Positions 1-10,467 of a stretch of 64,000 bases of DNA are shown here, piece by piece. Numbering within the stretch: the stretch's first letter is position 1; every line of letters starts with the position of its first letter. The stretch is from contig CM028377.1 of the NCBI GenBank assembly GCA_013146195.2, forward strand, positions 29,368,602 through 29,432,601, read 5' to 3'. This DNA is from Codonopsis lanceolata (lineage: Eukaryota; Streptophyta; Magnoliopsida; Asterales; Campanulaceae). The notes under the pieces are model-generated. The model had not been told where the DNA came from and did not search any database. It saw only the letters and a program-made list of their open reading frames with translations. Position numbers and translations under genes: made by a program.

Positions 1-1466
1 TTTTTTTTTTGATAAGTAAAGTTGAGAGAGATTATTTAATGACCAGGTAATTGATTTTCAAGGTGAAGGGGAAGAATGATTAACATATTCTACGCAAAGA
101 AGGGAAAAAGAAAGCTGTGAAAATTTCTACAGCTCTCAGATTTCCAGAAATTCCCACAGTTAGGACTTTTTTCTTTTCATAGTAGTCTTCCTTTAAGCAC
201 TTTACTATTCGTTTTTTCAGCACACCTTATATTGTAGTGAAATCCACCATAACCTCATGAAACTGGGGAAGTTTCGTAAGTACCTAATACAAATATTTTG
301 CTTCAATAATCAGAATGGTGAACATTTCGCACTCCTAATCCAGTATAGGCAGTATATCTGAAAATGAAATGTTTATTTCATTTTTTAGGAACTTCCATTT
401 CCATAATTATTTATAACTACATATATCGTAGCATTAACTAATTTATCATTCATTCAAAGTTGTTCCATCCATCCTAGAAAACGGCATTATTTGACTTCCA
501 ACGATACTAGTCTCCAAAAGGACCAAAACAAGATTAGATTCAAAACATAAAAGCTTTTTATGGTACTCTTTCTGTAGTTTACAAATCTTATAGGGTTTTT
601 TTGCTTTGTTCTCTCTAAAACTGCTGCGTGTATGTCAAATAGAGATCCAAAATATAGTCAAGCCGTCTTGAGACAGAAGTATTACAAATCAGTTGCTTAA
701 TATTGGCACTGAGTTACCCAAGGGGTGGCAAGGGCACTCAGGCAACGACATTAAGGTCCTTGTTTACAATCCACATACCAACAAGGGCCACACTTACCTA
801 TCAAAAAAATATTAATATTGGCACAGTCTTTGTTGGGGACATCAACAGAAGAAGTCGGATTAGTTCCTATGGGATGCCAGGAGAAAACCAAAATAGATAC
901 TATATATTGTTCTTAAGCTCCATCGCAAGAGCCAAGTAAAAGACTCACAAAAGCACAACCTACTCAATTACTGCTATTTTCTTTCTGTGTACACCTCAAA
1001 CCTTCAATCAAAATGCAATATAACTCGAGAAACACAATGATCAATAATCCATCACGCAAACCAACATAAAAGACTCAACCGGCCGCTCAAAATCCACGAC
1101 AAACAGAAGCGGAATCCATAATTCAATCACAACCATAACAATTCTGGATATATAAATGTAAAGATATATGTATACGTAAATTGGTAAATATGAATATAGA
1201 GTGAGACAAACCGACGAATTTGATCAGTTGGAAACGCTTCATCATCATCAAACAAACTAGATGCATAAATTTTAAACGAGTGGTGATGGTCAATTAAACA
1301 TTCGTACCTCATTAACACACAGACTACATCGATAAATTTCACAAACTAATTTAAAGAAACAAACCGATAACTAAAAATCAATAGCACAAACAGAGTATTC
1401 ATCGTATTGTAAGCTAAATTAACAAACGCGCATACAAACATGTACAGAGAGAGAGAGAGAGAGTAC
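1..1466 (-). other. Intron 1 (partial) of the aspartate aminotransferase gene
   Basis: This AT-rich stretch lies downstream, on the minus strand, of the aminotransferase first exon and begins with a GT donor at 1466-1465. I looked for the next exon, which should encode the conserved stretch after PEDPILG (VTVAYNKD and so on), and did not find it, so the intron appears to continue past the left edge. A GA microsatellite lies at about 1447-1463, just inside the donor. A plus-strand stretch at about 711-808 reads like protein (LPKGWQGHSGND, then KVLVYNPHTNKGHTYL) but I cannot assign it to a family. Confidence 0.6.
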
Positions 1467-1646
1467 GCCGAGGATGGGGTCTTCAGGAGCTTGGACGATG
1501 TTAGCGAAGACGGAGTCGCCGTGAAATCGACCGGCGGTCGGCGAAGCAGAAATGCCTTGTGAATCCATAGGTGGTTTCGTTGTTGTTGAGTCGGCTTGGA
1601 GGTGACGTAGAAGCGCACTTAACCTCCGATCGGTGGACGAGTTCAT
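1467..1646 (-). CDS. Aspartate aminotransferase, exon 1 (PTS2, peroxisomal type), partial
   Basis: This encodes the first 60 residues of a plant aspartate aminotransferase, a PLP enzyme that moves the amino group between aspartate and 2-oxoglutarate. The stretch GDSVFANIVQAPEDPILG is the family's conserved N-terminal block, just before the Val-Thr-Val-Ala-Tyr segment, which is not in the window. Residues 8-16 (RLSALLRHL) fit the PTS2 signal R-L-x5-H-L, as in the PTS2-bearing plant isoform, so import into peroxisomes or glyoxysomes is inferred. A second Met at residue 27 (MDSQGISASPTAG) could give a form without the signal. The first ATG in this frame is at 1646; the codon two upstream is TTG. 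The exon ends in Gly before GTACTC. The remaining exons lie left of the window, so whether the gene is intact is unknown. Confidence 0.85.
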
Positions 1647-4519
1647 TTTCAAGAGCTTTTTTATGCTTTAAGCTACTAAAATACGCCTTTTTATGGTTTG
1701 TTGACCGTTCGGGTTATGGATGGGAGGACGCACGACCGGCTTAAAAATAAAAAGTGTGTGGGGATTGACACGGTGGACGAGGGAGGGAGGGGATGATCTG
1801 AGGACGTGTATAATGGGGTCCACGTTAACTGTCGATGATGCAATAATGATAAGGATTGGATTATGTGCTTCTAGAATCTAGATGTTACTGTAGTTTGTTC
1901 GGCACGTAACTCAAGACAGACGGGGTTCACTGTAACGGTGCGGTGCGGGTCAAGCTTCACAGCTGTTAGACGGCACAGTGCTCAAGAGTCATGGATCTCT
2001 AATTATATTCTCTTTGCAGTTTTTTATTACTACTATTTTGCAATCACAATTTTGATAGTTCTTTATTACAGTTTTTTTTTTTTAGATGTTTAAAACTAAT
2101 TCTTTTAAGAAGAAAAATTAAGTAAATTATATTTAATATTGTTGAATGCACGGTTACATATCTTTTATAAATAAATTATATTCAAGCAAGATGAACACAA
2201 AAAATTAAAAGAATAAGTAAATACGAAAAAAATATTTGAGGCAACAATTTAATTGAAATGCATCATTGTATTGTTAATATTACATACTATAAAAAATATT
2301 CATTAAGCACTAACTAATGTACGAAAATCTTATTATCATTTCATATGATGCCAACATAAATTGTAATTGAAAACAATACCAGTTATTACAATCTAAGAAA
2401 AATTACAGGTCGGTCCACTTTCATAGTTATCTAACCGCTTAAGCACCTCTGTTTTTTTCTAACCACATAAGTCCACTTTCGTAAATTTATTCCAATAATG
2501 CATAATTTTCATCTTTTTCTTCTTGAGATCTCCGACTCCAACCACTACTTCGTCTCCTTCCTCGTTTTCCTTAGTTCACGCTCTCAAAATTATTGTTCTT
2601 TCAAGGCTACCCATCAAGCCCCTTGGCCATTTCATCCAAACATATCTCTCTGTGTGGATCTTTGTTCAGTTTGATTAATTTAAGAGCTTTCTCCATCCAT
2701 TAACCTTTTACTCCTATAATTCCATGCTGGTTTTTGTTAATTCATGCTTAATGTGGTATTCACACACAAAGTGTACTTCCAAAGGGTGTACCCAATTTTT
2801 TACGTCGTGTTGATACAACTCTTAAGAACATTGGGATTAAAATGTGATCCTTACAATTAATACTCTTCTAATTCAATGTTAGTGGCTAATATTCCATTGG
2901 ATATTGATGAAGGAACAAAAACAATTGGATGAAGTGATGTGTTGATTTGGTTCACAATGCATTGATTTGGTTCGCAATACAACTATTTCGAATTGCATTG
3001 TAACTATTAGTAAATTCATATGCGAAATTTTGGATTTGTGATTCACCAACTAGACCCCCTATACAGAAATCTCAATGCATAAATTGGAATTAGTAAATAC
3101 AGATGTAAAAATTAAATTTACGATGCAGCGCGCCCCTAATCCAATTACATTAATGATATACTTGTCATTTTACCAAAAAAAATGTCTTTTACCCATTAAA
3201 TTAAAATATAGAGGAATTTCACAATTGGAAATTGTTAGGACCGGCTCAGTTATTACCCTGCATTCTAATATAAAATGCCCAAATTATGTCTCATTCAACT
3301 AATTACGGGCCAATATAAAACTAAAACATCCAACAAATTAAAAAATGCCCCTGAGTGATGTTAGTTTGTAATGAGCCGTGTTTACACAAAGATAATTTTC
3401 AATCGCTTTACACCCTACATTTTTTCATAACCAGAAAAAAGATACGTTATGATTTTTGTACATCGCAATGCAGGAAATGTCTTCTTCCAGTTACACAAAA
3501 ATATAAGAGTGTAATGCAGTTTAAAATTTTGAAAAAAGGACTTGCCCACAATTTTTTCTAAATAAAAGCATTCCAATTGGGCCCAAATTAAAAATCTAGT
3601 ATTTACCATTCGCCCCTAACATTATTCATCTTCCCCTCCCCATACTTCAAACCCTAACTGATTCTCATCACAATCTCTTCAACGCCTATTCATTTCCTCT
3701 AACCCTTCATGACAAATGTTCTTACGCATATTTTCCACAAGGAACCAATCATGTCCCAAACTCAAACTATTCAACACCTTTTATTTCTCACTGTGAGAAA
3801 AATCCATACTTCTATTAATAATCTTGTTTTACTTCGATTTAAACAAAATTCCAACTATTCTTTATTGTTTATGGTTTTAAGAAAAAATTATTTCTTTAAA
3901 GTTGATTTTGTAGTTGGGGAAAGCAAACAAATTTTAATAGTCAGATTTCTTTACATCGGAACTGGTTTTAGGTTATAAAGGAGTTATCTTGTTCCGTTTT
4001 GTTTACGATTTGAAAGATACATACTTGTATGTTCAAAAATATGATAAATCTATGAAAATAAAGTCAAACAATTTATGGTTTATGGTTTTAAGCAATAAAA
4101 TGAGAGTGACCATAAATACAACACAAAAACACTAAATGTAACAACCACTTAAAGGTCTAATTACTAATTTATCCTCTTATAAAAAATAATTTACCCTCTT
4201 ATAAAAAAAGTTACAGTTAACCTAATGAACCCTGAACCCTGAACCCTAAATCCTAAATTGTTTGTAAGGGAGACGTCTAAATTTCTAAACTTTTGTTCTC
4301 CTTTCCAACAATTTCTCAATGAATTTCAATGTGAATAACAACTTTCACGTTGATTTTCATTTTATAGTAAGTTTTTACATACGTTGTACTTAATATATGT
4401 TATTTATTTCTTATTTTCTATATTAAAAACAATTTTTAAATCTAAAATCAATCAAAACGATTTCTAAACGCAAAAAAAAAAAAGGCTTAGGGTCGCCAGC
4501 CCTAAGCAACTCTAAGAGT
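1647..4519. other. Intergenic, AT-rich; aminotransferase upstream region, then repeat debris
   Basis: About 1647-2000 is the promoter side of the aminotransferase gene; I see no certain TATA box. The rest is strongly AT-rich with only short, uninformative reading frames. Around 2399 the sequence matches the first bases of the long TIRs of the Mutator-like elements at 7906, 8545 and 50698 (ATTACAGGTCGGTCCACTTT), but I could not find its partner. The 2940-3620 stretch carries diverged direct repeats and motifs such as CAATGCAT that recur near 50850 and 51900. No gene is supported. Confidence 0.5.
4227..4258. repeat. Short degenerate telomere-like repeat
   Basis: Several consecutive CCCTGAA/CCCTAAA-type heptamers are present. 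They resemble the plant telomere unit CCCTAAA with substitutions. This is too short to be a telomere and is best read as an interstitial telomere-like patch. Confidence 0.4.
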
Positions 4520-4540
4520 TAATGTTTACAATGATGGATC

Positions 4541-6697
4541 GCATAAAGTGTGGCTTTGTTGTGAGCATGGTGGAAAGTATAGATTCGATGTAAAAAATAA
4601 TGAGGCGGATATAAAGAAAATGGTTGGCAAAAACTTAAGTGTAAGTTTGAAGTGTAGTTGGTGCAACAAATAGATGTTGGGTGGAGAGTCAAGGTTAACG
4701 AGTCAAACACTAGACACTACCATTCAATTGCAAAAGAAACGTGGTGACATACTTCAGCGTCCAAGTTGTCCAAAAGAGTTGATCAGTTATACAAAGCTAA
4801 CGTCAAGCTGAACAAATATGAAATGAACTAAAGAAGGAAGATCCTAGAAATAGAAACATAGTAAAGCACATGGAGAATGTCTTGGTAAAGATAAGAAAGG
4901 TAAAAATGGGATCACAAACAAAAATGTAGTATTTTTTTCATTCAGATAAGGCAATGTGGATATATTTCGTATGAAGAAAATACAAAAACATTGACGTACA
5001 TTATGTTTGCTCGTCCGAAACCCCTAGAGTTGGTGGTGTTATTTTCGTATATCTTACTTATGGATACAACCTATAAGACCAATAAGTATGAGATGTCTTT
5101 ATTGGAGATTATCGAAGTTACATCAACTAGAAAAAATTATCACGTTGTATTCGCATTCTTGAAGAATAAGAGAACGCATACCTTCACATGGGCATTACAG
5201 GGGTTGAGGGGTTCTTTGTTTTTAAATATTATAGCTCCGGATGTAATTGTCACCGATAAGGAGTTTGCTCTAATGGCTGCTGTTCAAGATGACATCCCAG
5301 AGTCTCACCATATATCGAGTAAGAGACACATAGCAAAGGATGTCGAGAAAAGTACATGGTGAACTTGATCAAGGAAAATAAAAAACAAATTGTGGGGGTA
5401 TTTATAACGAGGTAGACGGATGTAGTGGAGTCCAAAACGAAGGCTGAATACGTTGTTAATGTTGAAGTAATGGAAGATAAATGGAAGAACATTCCAACAA
5501 TTATTTACTATGTTAGAGCATGTACAACAAAGCTCCCTAGTTTGGGGAGCTTAAACTCCATTTTTTCAATTTTATTACAAAAATGCCATTAAGCTACCCA
5601 CTTAAGCTCTCCAACAAAAATACTCTTCCAACAATGCACAAATTCCAACATTTCTACATACCCCACCATCTTTATCTCCATTACTTAAATATTTTTATAG
5701 AAAAATGATCAGAAACTTAAAAAAATCACAATTTTTTTCTAATATCCAAATTAAACAAACCAAGTCTCTATTTATAGGTAAAAATGTGTACTTTAATTCA
5801 GAATTAAAAAAAAAAAAAAGTAATTTTTATAGCCTATAAGATTGGTTAAAAACAGAAATGGAGGAAAAATAAACTTAGTCAACCGAATGGCTTGGGAAGG
5901 GGGAGAGCAGCAACAGGTGGTTCAGAACTCTTGCAGGAGGTTGTCGGAAGCCTTGCCCAAAACGGTTGTGTTTTGATGTATTTTTTGGCAAATCGACTTC
6001 GTTTTGGCTTAAAAAAATTAGTTAGGCACGAGAGCTTATATTGCTCCTGAATTCTCTTTTGCTTAAATAAGCAACCTTAATGCTCTTTTGTTGTTTTGTT
6101 GAATCTGTGAGAATCCCTTAAGCAGCATGTTTGACTCCCTCGTTGTTTATGGTCTTACATCTTAGTGGTTGGAGCCGTACCGGGATATATTTGTTTTTTC
6201 TTGGGCCAAACAATACATGCATTTCGGTCAACCAACGACCAACACGTAAAACTTATACATTTTACGAAATGCAATATTTTTGAAACAATACTATTTCATT
6301 GATATGTATATTCACAATTTTTTTCCTGATGTGTTATGGAGTTGAAATTGCACATTATTTGGTTATGCACCTCATCTGAGGCTTCTGATCTTATATTCAC
6401 CCGAATCCATGATGTTGTGGAGCTTCAGTTCAAGTTCAATGAAATAAAGACTGAATTTGAAAGGTCTTTGAACAAGGCACATCCTGAGACAGAATCATCA
6501 TTCTTTTTCGTCGAATGAGATTCAAAGTATCACACTATGTCATTAATTGATAGTTAATGAATGGGCTCTACAACAGTCTGAAGAAGATAAGATTAAAGAT
6601 GATGCTAAAAAAATATGGATGTATGTTCACATTTAGCTACGGCCTACCATGTCAAGTAACCGGTCATCTGTTTACAACTAGACTTAGATGATATACC
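4541..6697 (+). pseudogene. MULE/FAR1-type transposase remnant, copy A
   Basis: Residues read from 4541 (VWLCCEHGGKYR, then SLKCSWCNK and RVKVNESNTRHYHS) match the FAR1-like zinc-binding domain. The frame 4991-5362 carries the MULE transposase core, with the first catalytic Asp in LLMDTTYKTNKYEM and the second in DVIVTDKEFALM. The C-terminal part after 6336 leads to a SWIM-type zinc finger near 6600-6680 (CMFTFSYGLPC-like in mixed frames). Several frameshifts and stops, plus a 639-bp MITE at 5516-6154, make it non-functional. It is the only copy that keeps the N-terminal domain. The SWIM end overlaps the antisense PMD gene. Confidence 0.75.
5516..6154. mobile_element. PIF/Harbinger-like MITE inserted in transposase copy A
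   Basis: Comparison with copy D, which is uninterrupted here, shows a 639-bp insertion flanked by TTA (5513-5515 and 6155-6157). This is the 3-bp duplication typical of PIF/Harbinger. The ends are imperfect inverted repeats: GAGCATGTACAACAAAG on the left, and GACCATAAACAACGAGG read inward from the right. No coding sequence is recognised inside, so it is a non-autonomous element. Confidence 0.75.
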
Positions 6698-7270
6698 GAG
6701 CTAACGATATAGATAAGATTGGGTGGCTACACTCCAAGAGACTCTAGGGACATCAGCTAGAGGCGATAAATACATGATTGTGTGGACATTTACTCTATTG
6801 GACGTCTTGTTCGTAGTAAGGGTCGCCCCCATCAACCAAAACAAATAACCAATGGCCCTAAGTTCAAGATTAGCATATTGGGTAGACAAACGGTCATGTA
6901 CCATCCATAATTTAATCCCGCTCGACTTCACCTCTACATCTATCTGGGACATTTGCATGGGTAGGATGGTCGACAGGAAACCTTTGATGGAGAACGTCTT
7001 AGTATCAGCAAGAAGCTACCTGCCTTCAACGGGGATCTGTAATATATAAGTGTACATCATGTGGTGTTAGTGTCATCTCCCCAAATGGCAAATGGAAACT
7101 ATTAGTTTTCGGGTGCCACCTCTCAACGAATGTTGATATAAGTGGCATGTCCAACTACGAAAACATGCAATTATTCAAATGCCCATACCAACTTCTAAAT
7201 ATCAATCCGATTGTGGTTTCATCCTCAATGCTCCAAGATGATAGACGATCAACAGAGCAATGACAAACCA
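6690..7270 (-). pseudogene. Plant mobile domain (PMD) gene remnant, copy A
   Basis: Read on the minus strand, the order is SWSIEDETT, LDMPLISTFVERWHP, TNSFHLPFGEMTLTPHD, then RAIGYLFWLMGATL, NKTSNRVNVHTIMYLSPLAD and SVATQSYLYR. This is the order of the plant mobile domain, as in MAIN/MAIL1 proteins and PMD genes carried by transposons. Frames change at least twice, so it is a pseudogene. Its 3' end overlaps the antisense SWIM segment of the transposase. PMD proteins are known both from transposons and as host silencing or genome-maintenance factors; here it is clearly transposon-borne. Confidence 0.7.
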
Positions 7271-7356
7271 ATACATCCCTTTCATGTTGAACATAAAAAA
7301 TAATATATTATCAACCTTACAAAATTATTAACAAGATAAAAATGAATTAAATATAT

Positions 7357-7456
7357 GGGGTTATGTGTAATTTACCAATAATATTGGGGGTTATATCTAA
7401 ATTACCAATAATAATAGGAGTTATGCGTAAATTACCAATGATAGAGGGGTTATGTG
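7357..7456. repeat. Short tandem repeat in PMD intron 1, core A/B junction
   Basis: Three diverged copies of a unit of about 35 bp, built on TTACCAATAATA and GGGGTTATGTGTA, lie between PMD copy A and transposase copy B. The same array recurs at 10367-10467, 26673-26774 and 28605-28712. In copy D it sits directly behind a good minus-strand donor (AG/GTAATT at 28716/28715), so it is PMD intron 1 in the ancestral arrangement. Confidence 0.6.
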
Positions 7457-7690
7457 TTAAAATGGGATCACAAACAAAAATGCAGTATTTTTTTCAATCA
7501 AATAAGGCAACATGGATATATTTCCTGGTACAGGTGTGAAGAAAATACAAAAACATTGAAAGACCAATTAAAGATGATGCTGAGAAATGTGGGTGTCTGT
7601 TCAAATATAGTTACGGCCTACCATGTCAAACAACCAACCATCTATTTATAAACAGTCCTAGATGCTATACCGAGTTGACGATATAGATAA
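7457..7690 (+). pseudogene. Transposase remnant, copy B (internal deletion)
   Basis: The start (AAAATGGGATCACAAAC) matches the junction position of the other copies. The catalytic core is missing: sequence that precedes the first catalytic Asp in copy A runs straight into the segment before the SWIM zinc finger (RNVGVCS, then TAYHVK). About 1 kb present in copies A and D has been lost. Confidence 0.65.
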
Positions 7691-7905
7691 GATTGGATGG
7701 ATGCACCCCAAGCGACTCTGGCGACATTAGCTGGAGGTGATAAATATATGATTGTGTGGACATTTACTCTATTGGACGTCTTGTCCGTAAAAAGGGTCGC
7801 CCCATCAACCAAAACAAATAACCAACAGGGCCGTTCCTAGCATTTAATTGGCCCAAGACGAAGCTCAAGAAAGGGCCCTTATTTAATAACCAAAATTAAT
7901 ATTTA

Positions 7906-8317
7906 GAAAAAATTGCAGGCCGCTCCACTTTTTGAAACTTTTAATCGCTAAAGTACACATTTTTTATTTTCAACCGGAAAAAGTCACTTTTAGTGGAAAA
8001 TTGACTACGATACCCTTAATGAACCTTAGGCGCGCTATGGAGGTTATTATTTTTGCACCACGATTCATCAATTTTATCTCATTATTTTTTGCATCGCGGT
8101 TCAATAGTGTAACTGCTCGTCTATTTTTGAACCGCGATTCATCAATTTTTATTGAATTAATTTTGCACTGCAGTTCAATAGTATAACTTCTAGTCTATTT
8201 TTGTAGCGCGATTCATCAATTTTAGTGCATTAATTTTTGCATCGTGGTTCAATAATGTAATTGCTAGTCTATTTTCGAACCGAGATTCATCAATTTTAGT
8301 GCATTAATATTTTCCCC
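7906..8317. mobile_element. Small Mutator-like MITE nested in the hAT
   Basis: A perfect 9-bp duplication TAATATTTA flanks this 412-bp segment (7897-7905 and 8318-8326). The left end (GAAAAAATTGCAGGCCGCTC, then an ATCGCTAAAGTACAC motif) matches the long TIRs at 50698 and 8545. The right TIR is mostly lost. Much of the interior is a 74-bp tandem repeat. Confidence 0.65.
8061..8310. repeat. 74-bp tandem repeat, about 3.4 copies
   Basis: CGATTCATCAATTTT recurs at 8061, 8135 and 8209, and in a variant form at 8283: an exact 74-bp period. Each unit also carries a TGCATCGCGGTTCAATA-type segment. Confidence 0.8.
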
Positions 8318-8629
8318 TAATATTTATACATAAGTGACTCAAGTCATAATATACTCAAGAAATATTAAGGCTATAACTATTACTAATTGGGCTGTTTGAG
8401 AATTGTCGAATTGGAATGTATGAAGTGAGTCAGGGCTGTGTCTTAAGTTTGAGAATTGCTGAATTGGAGCTATTTTCTTTGGATTTTGGGCCTCTTCAAC
8501 TAGCGTATAAAAAGCACTAACTCAATATAATACTATTACTAATAGAAAAAATTACAAGTCGGTACATCTTTTAAAACATGTTTTCAAATGAATCCAGCTA
8601 TTTTTAGACATATCTTTTAGGTACAATTT

Positions 8630-9230
8630 TTGGGAAAAAGTACGTCATCACTACCCTTCTTTGTTAATTTCTCGCATAAACTTCTCCCCAACCTTCATCC
8701 TTCGTCTCCTCCTGGTTCAATTTCCGGCCTAAAGCAAACAAGCTCCACCTCTGCCTTCTGCCACAAACTCCGGCCCCCTACCAATTTGTCCCACCATTCG
8801 TGCCTCTTTCCCCCAAACCCGACTTCATCTCTTTCTCTTCCTGCATCCAGCAGGCACCTGCCATCTCATTTCCCATATTCACTTTCTTTTCTTCGATTCT
8901 CCACGTAGATCCGGCAATTTGAACGAGGAAGACGAAGATGGCGCTGGGGCTCCGATGAAAACAGTCGGAACTGGGGTTTAGCGGGAGCCCGAAGATGGAG
9001 ATATTTCTTGACGTGGCGGCTTTGTTGGAGCTTTTGGCCAGAGGTGGAGTGGAGACTGGTCGAGAAGATGAGGGAGGGAAAGATGGATGACGGCCATGGG
9101 GGCTTTGATGGTTGAAGATCGTGGTTGGTCAAAGGCAGCGGGGGATGGAGATTAAGGGAACAGAGCCCGGTAAGAATGGTGGGCGACAGAGAGAGTGGAG
9201 ATGGCGGGGTTAGTGACAGGGAAGGGAGGT
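8630..9230. other. GC-rich interior of the Mutator-like element, possible captured sequence
   Basis: The composition shifts to pyrimidine- and C-rich sequence on the plus strand and then to purine- and G-rich sequence. There are open frames of 88-92 codons on both strands. Their translations are Ser/Pro/Arg-rich and show no family I recognise. This may be a captured 5' untranslated region or promoter, or simple sequence. Confidence 0.3.
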
Positions 9231-9232
9231 CC

Positions 9233-9709
9233 TGATGCTAAGCCTTGGCATCAACCTGATGCATGGTTTGTCAACCTAATGCCTGGATTCAGCATTTTTG
9301 AAATTTTTTGGTCTTCCTGATGCCAAGCCTTGGCATCAACATTTTTGAATTTTTTTTTGGTGAATAAACTGTGAAAACAATACTGATGCCAAGCCTTGGC
9401 ATCAATATTTTTTGAAACATTTTTGAATTCCCGATGTCAAGCCTTGACATCAGCATTTTTGAATATTTTTTTTTGGTTGAATAAACTGTGAAAACAGTGC
9501 TGATGCCAAGCCTTGGCATCAACATTTTTTGAAACATTTTTGAATTCCTGATGTCAAGCCTTGACATCAGCATTTTTGAATTTTTTTTGGGTGAATAAAC
9601 TGTGAAAACAGTGCTGATGCCAAGCCTTGGCATCATCATTTTTTGAAACATTTTTGAATAAACAGTCCTGATGCCTGGTTTGTCAACCTGATGCCAAGCC
9701 TTGGCATCG
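9233..9709. repeat. Minisatellite of 21-nt palindromes with paired variants
   Basis: Eight palindromes of 21 nt lie at 9233, 9318, 9384, 9432, 9501, 9549, 9615 and 9689. The main type has arms TGATGCCAAG and CTTGGCATCA around a central C. Those at 9432 and 9549 have TGATGTCAAG-type and CTTGACATCA arms: both arms change, so pairing is kept. Main and variant types alternate from 9384 to 9615 with a higher-order period of 114-117 bp. Spacers are T-rich (TTTTTTGAAACATTTTTGAA). A long minus-strand open frame across the array is a by-product of the repeat. Confidence 0.85.
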
Positions 9710-10366
9710 ACATTTTTTGTTTTTTTAGGCCGGATGAGATTTATCTTTATTAATGGCATTTTTGTCATTTGGCACCCAATTTGTAGTTATATGAAATGTC
9801 CAAAAAATTGATTGACCTAGATGAAAATGATGTTTCTAAAATTGTACCAACTTGAAATTTTGCCCTTACTAATACCCACAAAATTTTAGGCCCCTAATTA
9901 GCTTGGGCCCTGGGCTAATGCCCAGCCTGCCCTTGCCCAAGGCCGGCCCTGATAACCAATGGCCTTAGGTTCAGGATTAACATATTAAGGAGACAAAGAG
10001 TCATGTACCATCAATAATTTAATCTCGCTCAACTTCACCTCTAATATTAGCAAGAAGGCACATCCCTTCAATAGGGATCTGTAATATATAAGTGCACATC
10101 ATGTAGTGTCAGTGTCATCTCTCAAATGGCAACGGAAACTATTAGTTTTCGGGTGTCATATCTAAATGAAATATCCAATTATTCAAATGCCTCAACCCAC
10201 TTCTAAATAACAATCCGCTTGTAAATGCATCCTCAATGCTCCAAGATAATAGACGATCAACAAAGCCATGACAACCCAATACATCCCTTTCCTGTTAAAC
10301 ATAAAAATAAAATATTATCAACATTACAAAATTATTAACAAGATAAAAATGAATGAATATATATGA

Positions 10367-10467
10367 GGTTGTGTGTAATTTACCAATAATATTGGGGGAT
10401 TATGTCTAAATTATTTATAATAATAGTGGTTATGCTTAAATTACCAATGATAGAGGGGTTATATGTA
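10367..10467. repeat. Short tandem repeat, core B/C junction
   Basis: Same TTACCAATAATA / GGGGTTATG array as at 7357-7456. It leads into transposase copy C at the same position as the other junctions. Confidence 0.6.

Larger units (their letters stand above)
8545..9865. mobile_element. Mutator-like non-autonomous element (Pack-MULE-like) nested in the hAT
   Basis: A perfect 9-bp target duplication TTACTAATA lies at 8536-8544 and 9866-9874. The ends form long imperfect inverted repeats; both read AAAATT(A/T)CAAGT(C/T)GGTACA. The interior has a GC-rich segment (8630-9230) unlike the surrounding AT-rich DNA, then a palindromic minisatellite (9233-9709). No transposase is present. The GC-rich interior is what a captured host fragment would look like, but I could not identify its source. 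Confidence 0.75.
7826..9951. mobile_element. hAT-type non-autonomous element in PMD copy B
   Basis: The element has a perfect 8-bp target duplication ATAACCAA (7818-7825 and 9952-9959) and short inverted ends beginning CAGGGCCG on both sides. The target is uninterrupted in copies A and D. Without its two nested Mutator-like insertions it is only about 0.4 kb. It has no transposase. Confidence 0.8.
7691..10300 (-). pseudogene. PMD gene remnant, copy B, split by a hAT element
   Basis: Minus-strand PMD sequence is recognisable at 7691-7825 and resumes at 9952-10300, interrupted by the hAT at 7826-9951. Relative to copies A and D, a further short deletion removes sequence near 10045. No open frame survives. 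Confidence 0.6.

Noticed and set aside
4477..4507. GCTTAGGG...CCCTAAGC hairpin as a terminator or element end
   Set aside because: The hairpin is real but isolated. There is no duplication or repeat copy to tie it to the Mutator array, and intrinsic terminators do not apply to plant nuclear genes.
9233..9709. Regularly spaced palindromes resembling a CRISPR array
   Set aside because: Spacers are similar T-rich sequences rather than unique, the setting is a plant transposon, and no cas-like gene is present.
9289..9768. Open frame of 159 codons on the minus strand
   Set aside because: It is the translation of the palindromic minisatellite; the repeated peptide follows the DNA repeat and has no start context or homology.
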